DNA from: Orthonyx spaldingii
Lineage: Eukaryota > Chordata > Aves > Passeriformes > Orthonychidae
Reading direction: 5' to 3'
Assembly (NCBI GenBank): GCA_013397795.1
Contig: VZTJ01000753.1
Span: forward strand, 399,781-463,780
Length of the DNA stretch: 64,000 nt
In this document: one piece after another, positions 37,649-48,607 of the stretch
How the letters are laid out: every line of letters begins with the position of its first letter
Numbering within the stretch: the stretch's first letter is position 1
Program-made: the position numbers and the translations under genes
The notes under the pieces: generated by a model
The model's input: the letters and a program-made list of their open reading frames with translations, nothing else
Told to the model about the DNA's origin: nothing
The model's database searches: none

Positions 37649-40600
37649 ATCAGAAATTAGCATTAATTTAAAGTGAAAATGCTACAGTGAAACAGCAGCT
37701 GCTGAGATAAACTTTGACATCTTAACAGAATAAAAATAAGTGAACTATTATTTCACTTCCTTGAGGTATAAACAGAGGAATACACAAAGCAATAAGCCTT
37801 TGCAAAACAGGAATTAATGTCATCAATGAGGGAATAAATTCATAGGTGGCTTGTAGAGTCACCATTATCATTCCAAGGTCTTCATCTGAACCACAGATTT
37901 AATTCCATATTCCATCCATTGCTATTTTGTATTCTCTGCCTATTCTACCACATACACATGAACACATACTCCCACAACTGCACTCATCCACATTTAAATA
38001 ATGTTACACTTAAAAATGGAAAAGCAGAAAAATATATGATACAAACTTCAGAAAAAAAGGTAAAAAGAAAAGGAAAAGAAGGGTAATACTTTAACCTTTA
38101 TAAATGCCATTGTAACTCTCTCCTGCTCTTTTCACAGAATAGATCACAGGAGCAAAGAAAGCATTCCCACTCATATTTTTGAATGATTTGCTTTCTGCAA
38201 GTTTCATTCAGACCCTCATGAGTATATTTTTAAAGTATTGTGCCAGGTTTTTTTCAGTTTTTCCAGTCATGGTTCTCTCTAATACAATTTCAAATTAGGC
38301 CTAAGAATTAATGCAATGATTTAAACATTTTGCCTTTTCTGCAGAGCACAGTATGTATTTCTTTCCTTTAACAAGCAATCACTTTATTATTATTTGGTAG
38401 ATACACATTTGGGGTGGACATAGCCTGATATAGAGAAAAACTGCACCTGAACAAGGAAATTGTGTGGAATGGGAATTCACTGACCAGTGCCAACGACGTA
38501 AAGCTCAGTCTGACCTTCCAGAACTGGCTCCTAGATAAGCAGACTCCTTCACAATTTTATGGGTGTTTCAGTTATGTCTACACCTTCTGATGTTTGCCAC
38601 TCATGGCAAATTGTGGCATCACAGCAAGAACAGTGCATAGCTCAGTTTAAAAAAGAACAGTAGGGTTTTCATGGGACTGCAGAGGCTTTTTGACATCCCC
38701 CATCTGAAGGCTGACCTGAAAATCTTCTTCAGCAGGTGCAGATTTAACGGGACACGATGGGCACTTCGATGTGCAGGCAGCTGTGTCATGTGTGGTGCAT
38801 CTGATACAGCTGCAGGGACAGGGGGACAGAGCCTGCCCACCCTCTCCTCCTATCCAGTCACTCCCTGTGGGTCACACTGGAGCTGTGTCTATCCTGGGAA
38901 GTGCCCACAGCCTGACCTACAGAAGCAGACTCACAAATTGTAGGCATAGACAAAAAAAGTGCAACACCTCCCAGGTGCAGTATAATCCTTGTTTGCCCAG
39001 AGAACACTTCCAGTGTCTGCCATTTATGACAATTCCAATGCTGGATGAGTCCCACTGCTATCACTGTGGTGAATATACTGAAGCAGGCAAGGCAGCCTAG
39101 CCGGGTTCACAGAAACAATCTGCTTCAGACTACAAGGTCCACAACAGCACTTTCAGGAAATAAAGAACAATTTCAAACTGATCCATGAACGTGTATTTAC
39201 TTTTGTGAAGGAAAGCAAAGTGAAATCATATGACTCAAGTGCGCAAAGAGAATTATTTTTGACATTTCCAGGTAGAAATATTTTTTTTAAAAATCCATTA
39301 AAAATAACAGTATTTTGGAATTTTGATATCACTTCAGATATATTTTGATAAAACAGACTTTGGAAATAAAATTCTGGGGTTTGCCTGTTTCATCACCAGC
39401 TCCAAGTGCCCATAAGGCAGAAAAGGACTCCTGATTTTTTTTTCCTCAACACAGTAGTAAAGGTTTAACAATGAAGATTACAGATATATCAAGGCCTCGC
39501 TTCGGAATCTTGATAATGAATGTTCCATTAGTCTCATCACATGCCAGAGTTAAATTCAAAAAATCAAAGATTCAATGACTTTTAGGAGCTGGAACTAAAA
39601 AAAAAAAACCTCAAGATTCACCTGACAGTCTTAAGATAGGGAACACTGCTATTATTAATGAGTAGTGGATAAAATACTTTCCTCATCAGGAGATCACACA
39701 TACTGAGCAACTGCTGCAGCATTATTGCACAGGAGTTAACTACCTGCTGCACCATGGATGCAGGGCTGACATAATTAGAGAGGCAGTATGACACAGTCCA
39801 GACAGTCTGGTAAATGGCATCACACTTCTGTTGTTGCTACAAACTTCCTTGGAGAAATCTTTCAGTGCTTCGTGTTTCCCATTACTAGAGTATGGAGAAT
39901 GATCAAGTGTCTTCTGGCTCTCTGATCACTTTCCCAGTATGGAAAATCAGACTTCCTGGTCTTTAGTTCCCATTATTTCCTTGGTGAAATCTGCGCATTT
40001 TCTCATCTTCCATTTGTCCAGCAATGAGACCAATTTGAAGGCTATTTAACATGGCACAGCAGTTGACACTTTCATATTTGATCTCCTTTAGAACTCATGA
40101 GCAAATACCATAATCTCAATAATTTGTTGCTGTTTTATTCATTTTTTTTCTAAAATCCTTTTCACTAGCATGTTTATCTGAAATAATTCCTCGTCCTCAT
40201 TTACCCACAAACAGCAACTGATATAGAAACCTTCCAAAGTCCCATGATACTGAAACCAAGGCAAAGAATCCACCTAACTTTTCCCCCATGATCTTATCTT
40301 CTTTGAGTTTTCTCTTGCACCCTAACCAAAGTGTTTCTGGTTCCCTCCAAGGTGCTTAAAGGACTCTCTCTTCTTGAACCAGTGAAGGATTTTTCCTAGG
40401 TTCCCTAGATTAGGCCAAATGTTTTTTCTGAGCCATCAACCTTTGAATTAAGCATGCAACAGAATTGCTGTATTACAGGCAAAAAGAGAAAGAAGAAGAG
40501 TGTTTTAAAGCAGAATAAACTATTTTCCAACACACTATGAGAATTAAATTCACTACCCAAACTTTCAGTCAGCATCCACATGCATTCAGTACTCGGAGAA

Positions 40601-41521
40601 CTTTCTAAACTCTGCAATAAAATAACATACTTTTCTACAGAGTCAAATCCTGAGGTCCTAATTAAAAAACAAACCAAAAGCATACTTGATTTCAACAGCA
40701 TTTGTTTCTACCTAAACATGGTCAATGCAACCTCTCCCCCAAAAAACTGTAAATGCAGACAAGAAACATAGCAAACCAGAACCTGACTTAGGACTTCAGG
40801 ATTGGGTCCCATACTGTTTTGTGTTTGAAGTTTGGCATTATAAAATAATTATATCAGGACTGCGACCTTTTGTGCCAAGTTTCAGCCTGAAGCTGAGTTA
40901 TTAACTGTAAGGGGTGGAAAAGTAAGGTATTTATAACGGCTGTGGTGGTATAACCTTCATTAGAACAGTGTGGATGGAGCTGCTATCAGAAAGACTTCTA
41001 AGTTGGTGGGTGAAATTATAATTTCTGTCATGTAGCACCTTGAGGCAAATTTTAAAACAATTATTTGTGAATGCTACAAAGACATTATCCTACAGCATTC
41101 TCATCAATAATACAGCCCCCGAAACTGATTCAGAAGAGGGAAAAATGCCATGATTCCAATTAAAGACAATAAACTGCACAGACTTTATTATATCTCAGGT
41201 ATCCCATGAGCCTACACTCTAGAAATGTCTTTTTTCGCTCTTGGATGACAAATATGTATTAAAATGTCCTCTTGTCCACACAAACTGGGGAGGTTTTTTA
41301 CCCAAGCTTTTTCTTTTACAGAGGATAAATAAGCAAAATTCATATTCAGCTCAGCACCTGCCAAGGCTGTCAGCTGTAGTGTTTGTCATATTTCAATCAA
41401 AGCTGAAGCCAGCCAGTCATTTTTATACTGCACAATCCCTACATACTCGAGGACCAGAATTAATGAATTAGCTATTGATTAAATTCCACTCTAGCAAATC
41501 CACCGTGGCAAATAAATGAAC

Positions 41522-41570
41522 TACCCGGGGCACATGTAGGCCACGGCCAGACATGTCCGGGCAATCGATC
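41522..41570. other. GC-rich, CpG-bearing inverted repeat
   Basis: CCCGG (41524-41528) pairs with CCGGG (41557-41561), and ACATGT (41532-41537) with ACATGT (41551-41556), around a GGCCACGGCC centre. Four CpG dinucleotides fall within about 50 bases of an otherwise CpG-poor, AT-rich intron. AGACATGTCC at 41549-41558 fits a p53-family half-site consensus (RRRCWWGYYY), but a second good half-site is lacking. Confidence 0.5.
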
Positions 41571-41763
41571 AGTAGTTAGTATTCTTTTGGGATATAAGAA
41601 CAGCTGATGATAATATGACATGTAGGAAAAGGCAGTGGAGAAACAGAGTCTGTTTCTGGCTGAGCAGATTATAAAGTAGGAAGGCATTTTTGATCCTTTT
41701 GCGTTCATGTGTTATGACATATTTAGTCTATATATAATAGCAGAAACATGCAAAAGTGTTTGC

Positions 41764-41794
41764 AGTACAGACAAGTACAGACAATACAGACAAA
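41764..41794 (+). repeat. Three-unit ACAGACAA tandem
   Basis: AGTACAGACA, AGTACAGACA and ATACAGACA follow one another. A short tandem in intron E6-E7. Confidence 0.7.
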
Positions 41795-42819
41795 GGCATA
41801 CATAAGTTAAAGCCAAGGGCAAAAGATGAGATCCTGAATTGAGTTCTTATCATCAAACAAGCTTTGACTATATCTATATGTGTGACAGAAAAATAGCAAG
41901 CTTAATTACACCCTTATATAAAGACAAATGCTCAATTCAAGCAAAATATACAAATAGCTAACAGGAAGCCAAAGTCCTTAAGAGACTGAAGAAGCAACTC
42001 CATTCTGCTGGCCATTTCTGAAGGCCTAGATTGTAGATAGTAGTTATTTTCAAAAGATTTTTTTTCCTTTTGATGAAAGAAACTCTGATAATGAGCATAC
42101 ACCACCAGAAGTGGAAAATCCCAGGAACAACAATACACAAACACAGGAGGTTAAGTGCTTTATTGTTGGTGTAATTCTGAAAAACATGTTAGCAAGTTTA
42201 GTTTTACTTTGTCTTTGGAAGATATTAACTCCCAAAGAATCACTGTATAAGTTACTATTTGGCTGCTTCTAAGGACTGCAAATTTGATGCTTCCTTTACA
42301 ATTAAGGAGTTTGCCCATGCCTGTGGACGTAGGGGATAGGGAGATTGCAAACAGTGGTTCAAGGAGACATAGATATGCACGCCTTTTCAGATAGCTTACT
42401 AATTCTTACTGCTGTGATGGGTGACTTTTTTCTTACCCAGAATTATTCTAAGTTTCCATTATCAGCATCGCATTGCTCCCTGAACATTAATCTTCCTCTT
42501 CTTAACTGACAGCAGAATGTGATAATTTTCATTCCACTACACTTCTTCTCTTAACTATTTCCACTTATGCCTTATTTATTATCACAGCACAGTGATACCC
42601 AAATGGGTATGTACAATCAACCAAGGGTGAGACTTCTTTGATTGATCTTTCGGCGAAAAAACTCCAAGACCAAAGATAACAACCACTAAAAATGTTTTCA
42701 AAGTGTATACTGATTTCTTTTATGCATCTTATTCAATTTTGAGAAGACGACTTTACGTTCTAGTCCCCATTCTGGCTACAAATCTCGCTGATACATGAAA
42801 GCCACCTATAGCACAGTAC

Positions 42820-42932
42820 CTTGAGCCAATTATGTGAATAATGGGTGCTGACAGCTGCTTTGGCTCATCTTCCACCGTGGTGATCTGGGTCCCATTGCTC
42901 CTCACGCAGGCATACACCGTGCAGGCTTCAAT
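42820..42932 (-). CDS. USH2A: USH2A exon E6 (FN3 end and start of the interrupted FN3)
   Basis: A 113-nt exon, the second shortest here, between acceptor CTCTCCATCAG and a weaker donor, AAG|GTACTG. It starts in phase 0 and ends two bases into an Arg codon. IEACTVYACVRSNGTQITT closes one FN3 repeat; the two cysteines in CTVYAC are typical of usherin F-G strands. After VEDEPKQLSAP the next repeat begins with IIHIIGSR. That repeat is the one interrupted by the cysteine-rich block. NGT is a sequon. The exon is GC-richer than the surrounding intron. Confidence 0.95.
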
Positions 42933-44728
42933 CTGATGGAGAGGAACATGAGGTTCACATACTCAGCTGCAGAAATTTTTCAGCTCCACTACTTGTTTAG
43001 GTTTTCTCCTCACCCAAGATATAATTCTTTTCTATTTAACAGATTCCATACAGCCAGGAAAACACTGCAGTTTGAGATAAGTATATCTGCCAAAGATATA
43101 CTGCACTGTAGCACATTTTCCTACACCATTTTCAAAAGAAGGGTACATGCAGTCATCTGGCATTAATTGCTGTTTTCTATTAAATTATCACCAAAAGAAG
43201 TGCAGTGAATTTGTTTTTCTACATGTGTATGTAGATCCTGGTACACAATACTGAAAAAAAATGTGCTTTCATTTGAGGCCTTGAGTAAGGTTTCTATTCC
43301 TACCATATATTCTGACATAAAAATAATTCCTCCTTAGGGGTTTCTATTCCTTCATATCTTTTTTGCAAATTAAAAGTGAGAAATACAAATAGAAATCATA
43401 GAATTTATGAAAAAATGCCACAGAAATAAACTTTTATTCCTTCAATTCTTGGGCTTAAACTAAGAAGAGGTAAAGTGAAATAGGCAGTGAAGGACCATAA
43501 CACTCTTTCTGTATTGTCAACAGGGAAGTTACTCAAAATTTTAAAAAAGCATGAAAATGAAAAATAATGCCATAAGATTACCAGTGAGATGCACAAGAGT
43601 CCAAGATAATATTGTTTCCAAGAAGATAAATAATCAAAAGGAAAAAAACCAAAGCATCTTATTTTGGTTTTACCTATCACATTGATGTAAATATAAACAC
43701 TAGCAAAGCAGAAGAGAAGAATAATTAACATCTCAAGCAACAGAAGGTGGCCATGGTAAATTAATATAGAGGGTCTATAAGTGAAGCAGTACACTGAATT
43801 TGCATTGTTATTGAGAAAAGACAAATGTGTTTCCAAGTGGCATTCAGAAAGTCATATGTGTATTCATGGATGGAGGTTTGCTGCTTCAGAGGGGCTGGAA
43901 CATGGAAATCTGTTACAGGGTGCCTGTCTGTGATGTTTATTTATTGCATGGAGTAACTGGCTGCAAATTTTCAGAATGAAGTATACAGGGTACTACTAAG
44001 TTTGTCTCATATATAGTAATGTACACCAAACCTTCATGAAATAGACAGGAATAGTTACAGTTTAGTGTCAAAATCCATTTCTTGAATATATTAATACAAA
44101 TTCAGGATAGAAAGATATTTATTTTTCATTATTATTAGTAAGCTTCTGCCCACAGTATTTTGCTTTTAAGTAGATATGTAACTAGAGAGGCAAAGAGAGA
44201 GAAAAGGAACAGCAAAGAAAAAGTGGTGCATGTATTAAGACCATAAAAAGTACCATGATTATTTCAGAGATTAGCTCTGCTTTCTCCTCAAAAGGATAAG
44301 GAAAAAAAATGATAATTGGATGTCAAATGCAACATCATTATTTCACTGTACAGATATATCATGCATGCCTGATGTTTTTAAACAATTGCAATTTTCTTTT
44401 AATGAGTAGGAGTAGAATCTTTGCTTCTTTGTAATATATGTTGGGGCTTTGCTAATGCTGAAGCACAGAGCGTTTAGTGGAAAGTAAATGGAGTTTTGAC
44501 ACTTTGAAAAAAAGAGATAATGGAAATTTGTGTTATGAAAAGTGTACACAAACCAAAATATGCTAAAAATAAATGTATGCCTTGTATGGATATGCACACA
44601 AGCATCAGTGCAAACATATGTCCATGTAGGTAAAGAAATTTATGAAACAGTATTCTTCTTGAAAATCCAAGCAGAAGCAAATAAGTAAAACTAAAATATG
44701 TTACACAACCCAGAAAAGATATTCTAAC
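42933..44728 (-). other. USH2A: Intron E5-E6 (1796 nt)
   Basis: AT-rich intron. It contains a 143-codon open frame at 43405-43836 on the minus strand, judged a chance frame because its hydrophobic composition follows the T-rich strand and it lacks any domain. Confidence 0.7.
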
Positions 44729-44931
44729 CTGTATATCATACACGGTGAAGGGAGACAAATCTGCTAAAAGAAAGGATCCCGGCTCGCTCATTCCAGTCTT
44801 GTACTGCTGGTTATTTACATAGACAGAGTACCCTGTGACAACACCATTCGGGTTTGAAGGCGATGTCCAGATGACACGTACAGCTGTACTGTTGATGATG
44901 ACAACCTCTGGAGGGAACATGCCCTCAGGCT
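44729..44931 (-). CDS. USH2A: USH2A exon E5 (FN3, strands A-F)
   Basis: A 203-nt exon between acceptor TTATTTCTAG and donor CAG|GTTAGA. It starts with two bases of a Glu codon and ends in phase 0. It covers nearly a whole FN3 repeat: EPEGMFPPEVVIINSTAV, VIWTSPSNPNGVVTGYSV with the classical P-N-G turn, and LSPFTVYDIQ leading into strand F. NST is a sequon. The block IINSTAVRVIWTSPSNPNGV appears identical to human usherin as I remember it, suggesting strong constraint. Confidence 0.96.
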
Positions 44932-46288
44932 CTAGAAATAAAGGAAGAAACTGAATAAACTCCAGCTGTCTCTGCAAAAGCACTTGTTTAACCAAATGCA
45001 GATTAGTATTTAGGTTTAGCAAAGGGTTCACTGCTTATCTGCTTTCCTCTGATGAAGTTATCACAGTCTGTAGTCTTCTGTAAATTGGCTTATTATACTC
45101 TCAGTTAGAAATCATGAGAGCTGATGGTAAAATGCTTTATACCAGCAGCATAGTGTCAATCATCAGGAGTATGTGGCCAGTGAGATATGATGATAAATTA
45201 TTCACCCATCTGCACTGCCAACATGCAAATATTATTTTTATGTTGACCCAAACCTAATTCTTTAATAAAAAAAAAAAATAAAATAAAAAGAATAGAGCAT
45301 TCTTCTTTTAAAGCAAAACCTGAGACCAAAATACCTTATGTCTGATGGAACGTGACATTATCAGCCTTATAGATGAAGCAATATGCAATATTGCCATTAT
45401 GTAAATGGTTTCAAATGTTGATTACTATAGGTAATGATGAAGTCTAACATTTATTTTAAAAAAGAAAAAAAAAACTTCCTTAGCGTTAAATCACATAATT
45501 ATCTAAGCATGTCAGAAATAACCATGCAAAGACCTATTTTTATCATAAGAACCTATCTTTACCAGTTGAAAAATTGCCCTTACCATCAATTCTATTTTAT
45601 AAACAAAAGGTGCTGACCTTTGGCATGAGAAAGGAAATGGAATCCTCCCTTAAAGTGCTTTGCTAATGACCTGGAACACTTGCTTCTGAGGTAATGATAT
45701 TATAATGTTTATAATGAGACTTTATAAAGCAAAAAGATTAGAAAGACCATTCTAAACACATTTCAGATGCACAATTTTTTTTTATTATTATTTTATCCTC
45801 AACCTCCACCCCCAGCTCTGCACTTGCCCACTGGCATAGAAATGACTCATAAAGAATTTTCTTAGAGGCTGAACTTATACCCGGAGTTTCTAGTGACTCA
45901 GGAAAGGCCCTGTGTACAACTGTCATGTCAAAAGCATGTCGCTTCACAGAGCAAATCTTTTAAAAATTCCCTTAATTGTTTCTAAATTCCACCATTTATT
46001 GATATGAACTCAGTTCCAAACTTAGTGCACACAGACAGGAATATGCAGGAGAAGATGAGAACAAACTGGGTTAATACCTGCTATTAGAGCTTTTGCTTCT
46101 GTCTCAGTGGGACCGTTTATTGATCTACCACATGATGACAACCAGCACTTAAGCATTTTAACGTTTTAGACCTTTTTCCTTTTATACCGGAAATTTTATA
46201 ATGGAAGGATGACTGATCTCAACCCTAACAAAAATCAATCAATTTCATTCTCAGATTTTAAGCCAAGCTGCATTCACTGCTAACAAAC
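44932..46288 (-). other. USH2A: Intron E4-E5 (1357 nt)
   Basis: AT-rich, with A-rich runs near 45271-45290 and 45457-45475 and a T-rich run at 45774-45796. No repeat family or RNA gene recognised. Confidence 0.7.
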
Positions 46289-46498
46289 CTCCATCTGAAG
46301 TAGTCACATGCACAACTTCACTGTTGATGCTGTGGACTCCATTAAAAACTTGAGAAAATATCTGATACTCTGTGTTGGGCTGCAAATCATCTATGACTAC
46401 AGAGTTTACATCAGCCTGGATCCTCAGAAATCTTCTCTCATCAGTAGAATTCAAGAAGAGGGTGTAGTAAACAACATCTCCTTGCAAATCTTGCAGCG
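46289..46498 (-). CDS. USH2A: USH2A exon E4 (FN3, degenerate C loop)
   Basis: A 210-nt exon between acceptor TTTTCCTAG and donor GTTTGTTA. It begins with two bases of a Thr codon and ends one base into the Glu codon completed by E5, so it is frame-neutral if skipped. It provides strands C to G of the FN3 repeat started in E3: DLQGDVVYYTLFLNS, then LQPNTEYQIFSQVFNG and HSINSEVVHVTTSDG. The usual P-x-N-G turn is missing here and is replaced by LQDLQGD, as I recall also in human usherin. One NST sequon is present (LNSTDE). Confidence 0.95.
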
Positions 46499-48443
46499 CT
46501 AGGAAAAGAAAGGAAAAACTTGGGACATCAACTCAGAAATTTTCAATCAGCAAGTTTCTTATCAACATTCATGGTGAGGAGTAAACCAAATTTTATGCAG
46601 ACCCTCTTATTTAAAAAAAACAGGAAATATTCCATCAAGTGCTTCCAATTTCACCCTTTTACAGAGTGATGTAGATTGCTCTCTCTATCTTGTCAAAATC
46701 ATTAATGGTTCATCATCCTATCCAACACTGGAGAAAGCTTTCTTTCTCCAGATATCCCCACGAAGACAACGAAATAAACAAATTAGTAGTAAAACCCACT
46801 GCAAGCAGTGGTGTGCAGGCCTTTTTGCTCCTTCCCTTCAAACAACACTTCCCAGAGCCCACTCCACTCCTGTGTTACTCCTCTAGCCATGAATAAAGGA
46901 CCAGTGCCCATACCTTAAATTCCAGTGATGTTCACCTTTACCCAGATGGCTTTTGGCCATAGTGACAGTGAGAAGCTATGTGTTATCATTTTAGAATAAA
47001 CTTGATCACATCATCTACATGTAAAGCTGTAATACACTCAGAAGCATTTTTCATACAGGGGAAAACCCCCAAATCCTCACATTTCTTTCTAAAATGTGCT
47101 TTACTCAGCACTAACTTTCCCAGAGAAAGAAAGGAAAAACAGTACAATTTTATGGCGACACAGGGAAGGACATTCACTGGTCGGAGCTGATGGATAAGCA
47201 CAAATTCCAGGCAAGTGTTCTCCATTTTAGTAACTCAGATGTCATCTGTTATCTGTCCTTTGGAAAACAGTTTAAGTTCAGATCTGACTAAATGCAACTG
47301 CTTTTCCACTAGGCATCGAGATGGAAAGTATAATTACAACAAAAACTTTAAGCACCAACACATACATCTTGAAATGACGCATTGTACTACTGAACAGGAT
47401 TCAGCGCACTGGGAAAGTGCATTGATAAAAGTCAAAAGCATTTTTTCAGACTTAATAATGTATGGGTTTGTCATTGAAACTCTTAATCAAGAATGATATG
47501 CTATTTTTAAGTGGTACCAGTACAAGTCTTAAATCCTTAGAAGTCAGAAACCTTCAGTAAGGAAAGACAGCAAGGCAACTTATATTGAGGGTTCCCAATT
47601 TCCCAAAGAAAACAAAAAACTAATTTGAAAGCTAATATTAGGAAAAAGAATGAAACACTGATATACACAATACACTTATTTGCAACATAGGAAGTAATAA
47701 AATATGATAAGGTTTTCAGATAATGAATGACTTTGTCTTAGTGTTTGACTTCTACATTCACAAACATATATGGAGGAAATTTCTAAGATATGAGTGAAAA
47801 TAAAACCAGATTGCATTACCTACATCTAGAAGGTCAGGGGTTTAGATTACTAAGGTAATGAAATTTCAGTGAGCTGCTTCAGATCTATTACATTTGTCAG
47901 TTTTTATAAGCATGCTTACTTCAGGCATGCAATTATAAAATAAAGAGACTACATTTGTTGCAATTCAGCACCCAGTCCTTACAATATCATTTGCATTTAA
48001 GTCATGAAGAAATTCCCCACTGCTGTATTAACAAACCAACTAGAGAAATTGCCTAAATTAATTTTAAGGAGCAGAGCAAAAAGAAAGAGAAAGGGGATCC
48101 TCTCATCGTGAAGGAATGCAGACGTAAATTTTTATACAAAGAGATGAAATAGGCCACAAAGACAACAGGATTTTGTGTTGTAGTGCTTTATACATGTCTC
48201 ACAAGCTTGCATTAACTATTTCTTCACTTTCACTATTCTCATTCTGCAGAATAAATACAAACATGACTGAGAAAGAGCAAAACGTGCACATTTTTTCCCC
48301 TATTTCTTTCCTCTCCTTTCAAGGACATTTAGGTATATTATAAATCAAGGCAAGGACTGTGTTTCCTCTGAGAGCAAGGCAGGCCGTGGTAAGTGATGGC
48401 AGGTTAACATCTAGTTACTGGAATAAATACTAAGCACACTTAC
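46499..48443 (-). other. USH2A: Intron E3-E4 (1945 nt)
   Basis: AT-rich intron with chance reading frames only. I see no repeats or structural elements worth naming. Confidence 0.7.
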
Positions 48444-48607
48444 TTGGTTTTGACCATTCCACTTCCACAGCAGTGTGATTAACAGCACGTGCAACAAGGA
48501 CACTTCCTTTCTCTGGTAATCCTGCTAATGTAGTAGCTATCACTTCTTCACTTGATGTATATCCCACCTCGTTGTGCACTATGAGCTTGTACTCGTAAGT
48601 TGTGTAC
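48444..48607 (-). CDS. USH2A: USH2A exon E3 (FN3 end and next FN3 start)
   Basis: A 164-nt exon between acceptor ATGTCTCAG and a near-consensus donor, CAA|GTAAGT. Its first base completes an Arg codon, and it ends one base into a Thr codon finished by E4. It begins with the F and G strands of the FN3 repeat started in E1 (YTTYEYKLIVHNEVGYTSS). An ATTLAGLPEKG linker follows, then strands A and B of the next repeat ending in VEVEWSKP. NHT within AVNHTAVEV is a sequon. The T-Y-E-Y pattern is the usual FN3 F-strand tyrosine signature. Length equals human exon 44 as I recall it. Confidence 0.95.

Larger units (their letters stand above)
36557..42819 (-). other. USH2A: Intron E6-E7 (6263 nt)
   Basis: Large AT-rich intron. 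It holds a CpG-bearing GC-rich inverted repeat (41522-41570), a perfect short hairpin (37626-37648), a three-unit ACAGACAA tandem (41764-41794) and A-runs near 36999-37010 and 39598-39608. A GC-richer stretch at 38650-38910 could be an old repeat, but I cannot assign it to a family. Confidence 0.65.

Noticed and set aside
43405..43836. A 143-codon open frame on the minus strand with many hydrophobic residues.
   Set aside because: It lies in intron E5-E6, has no domain, and its Phe/Leu/Ile-rich composition follows from the T-rich strand. No exon-like borders keep the USH2A frame.
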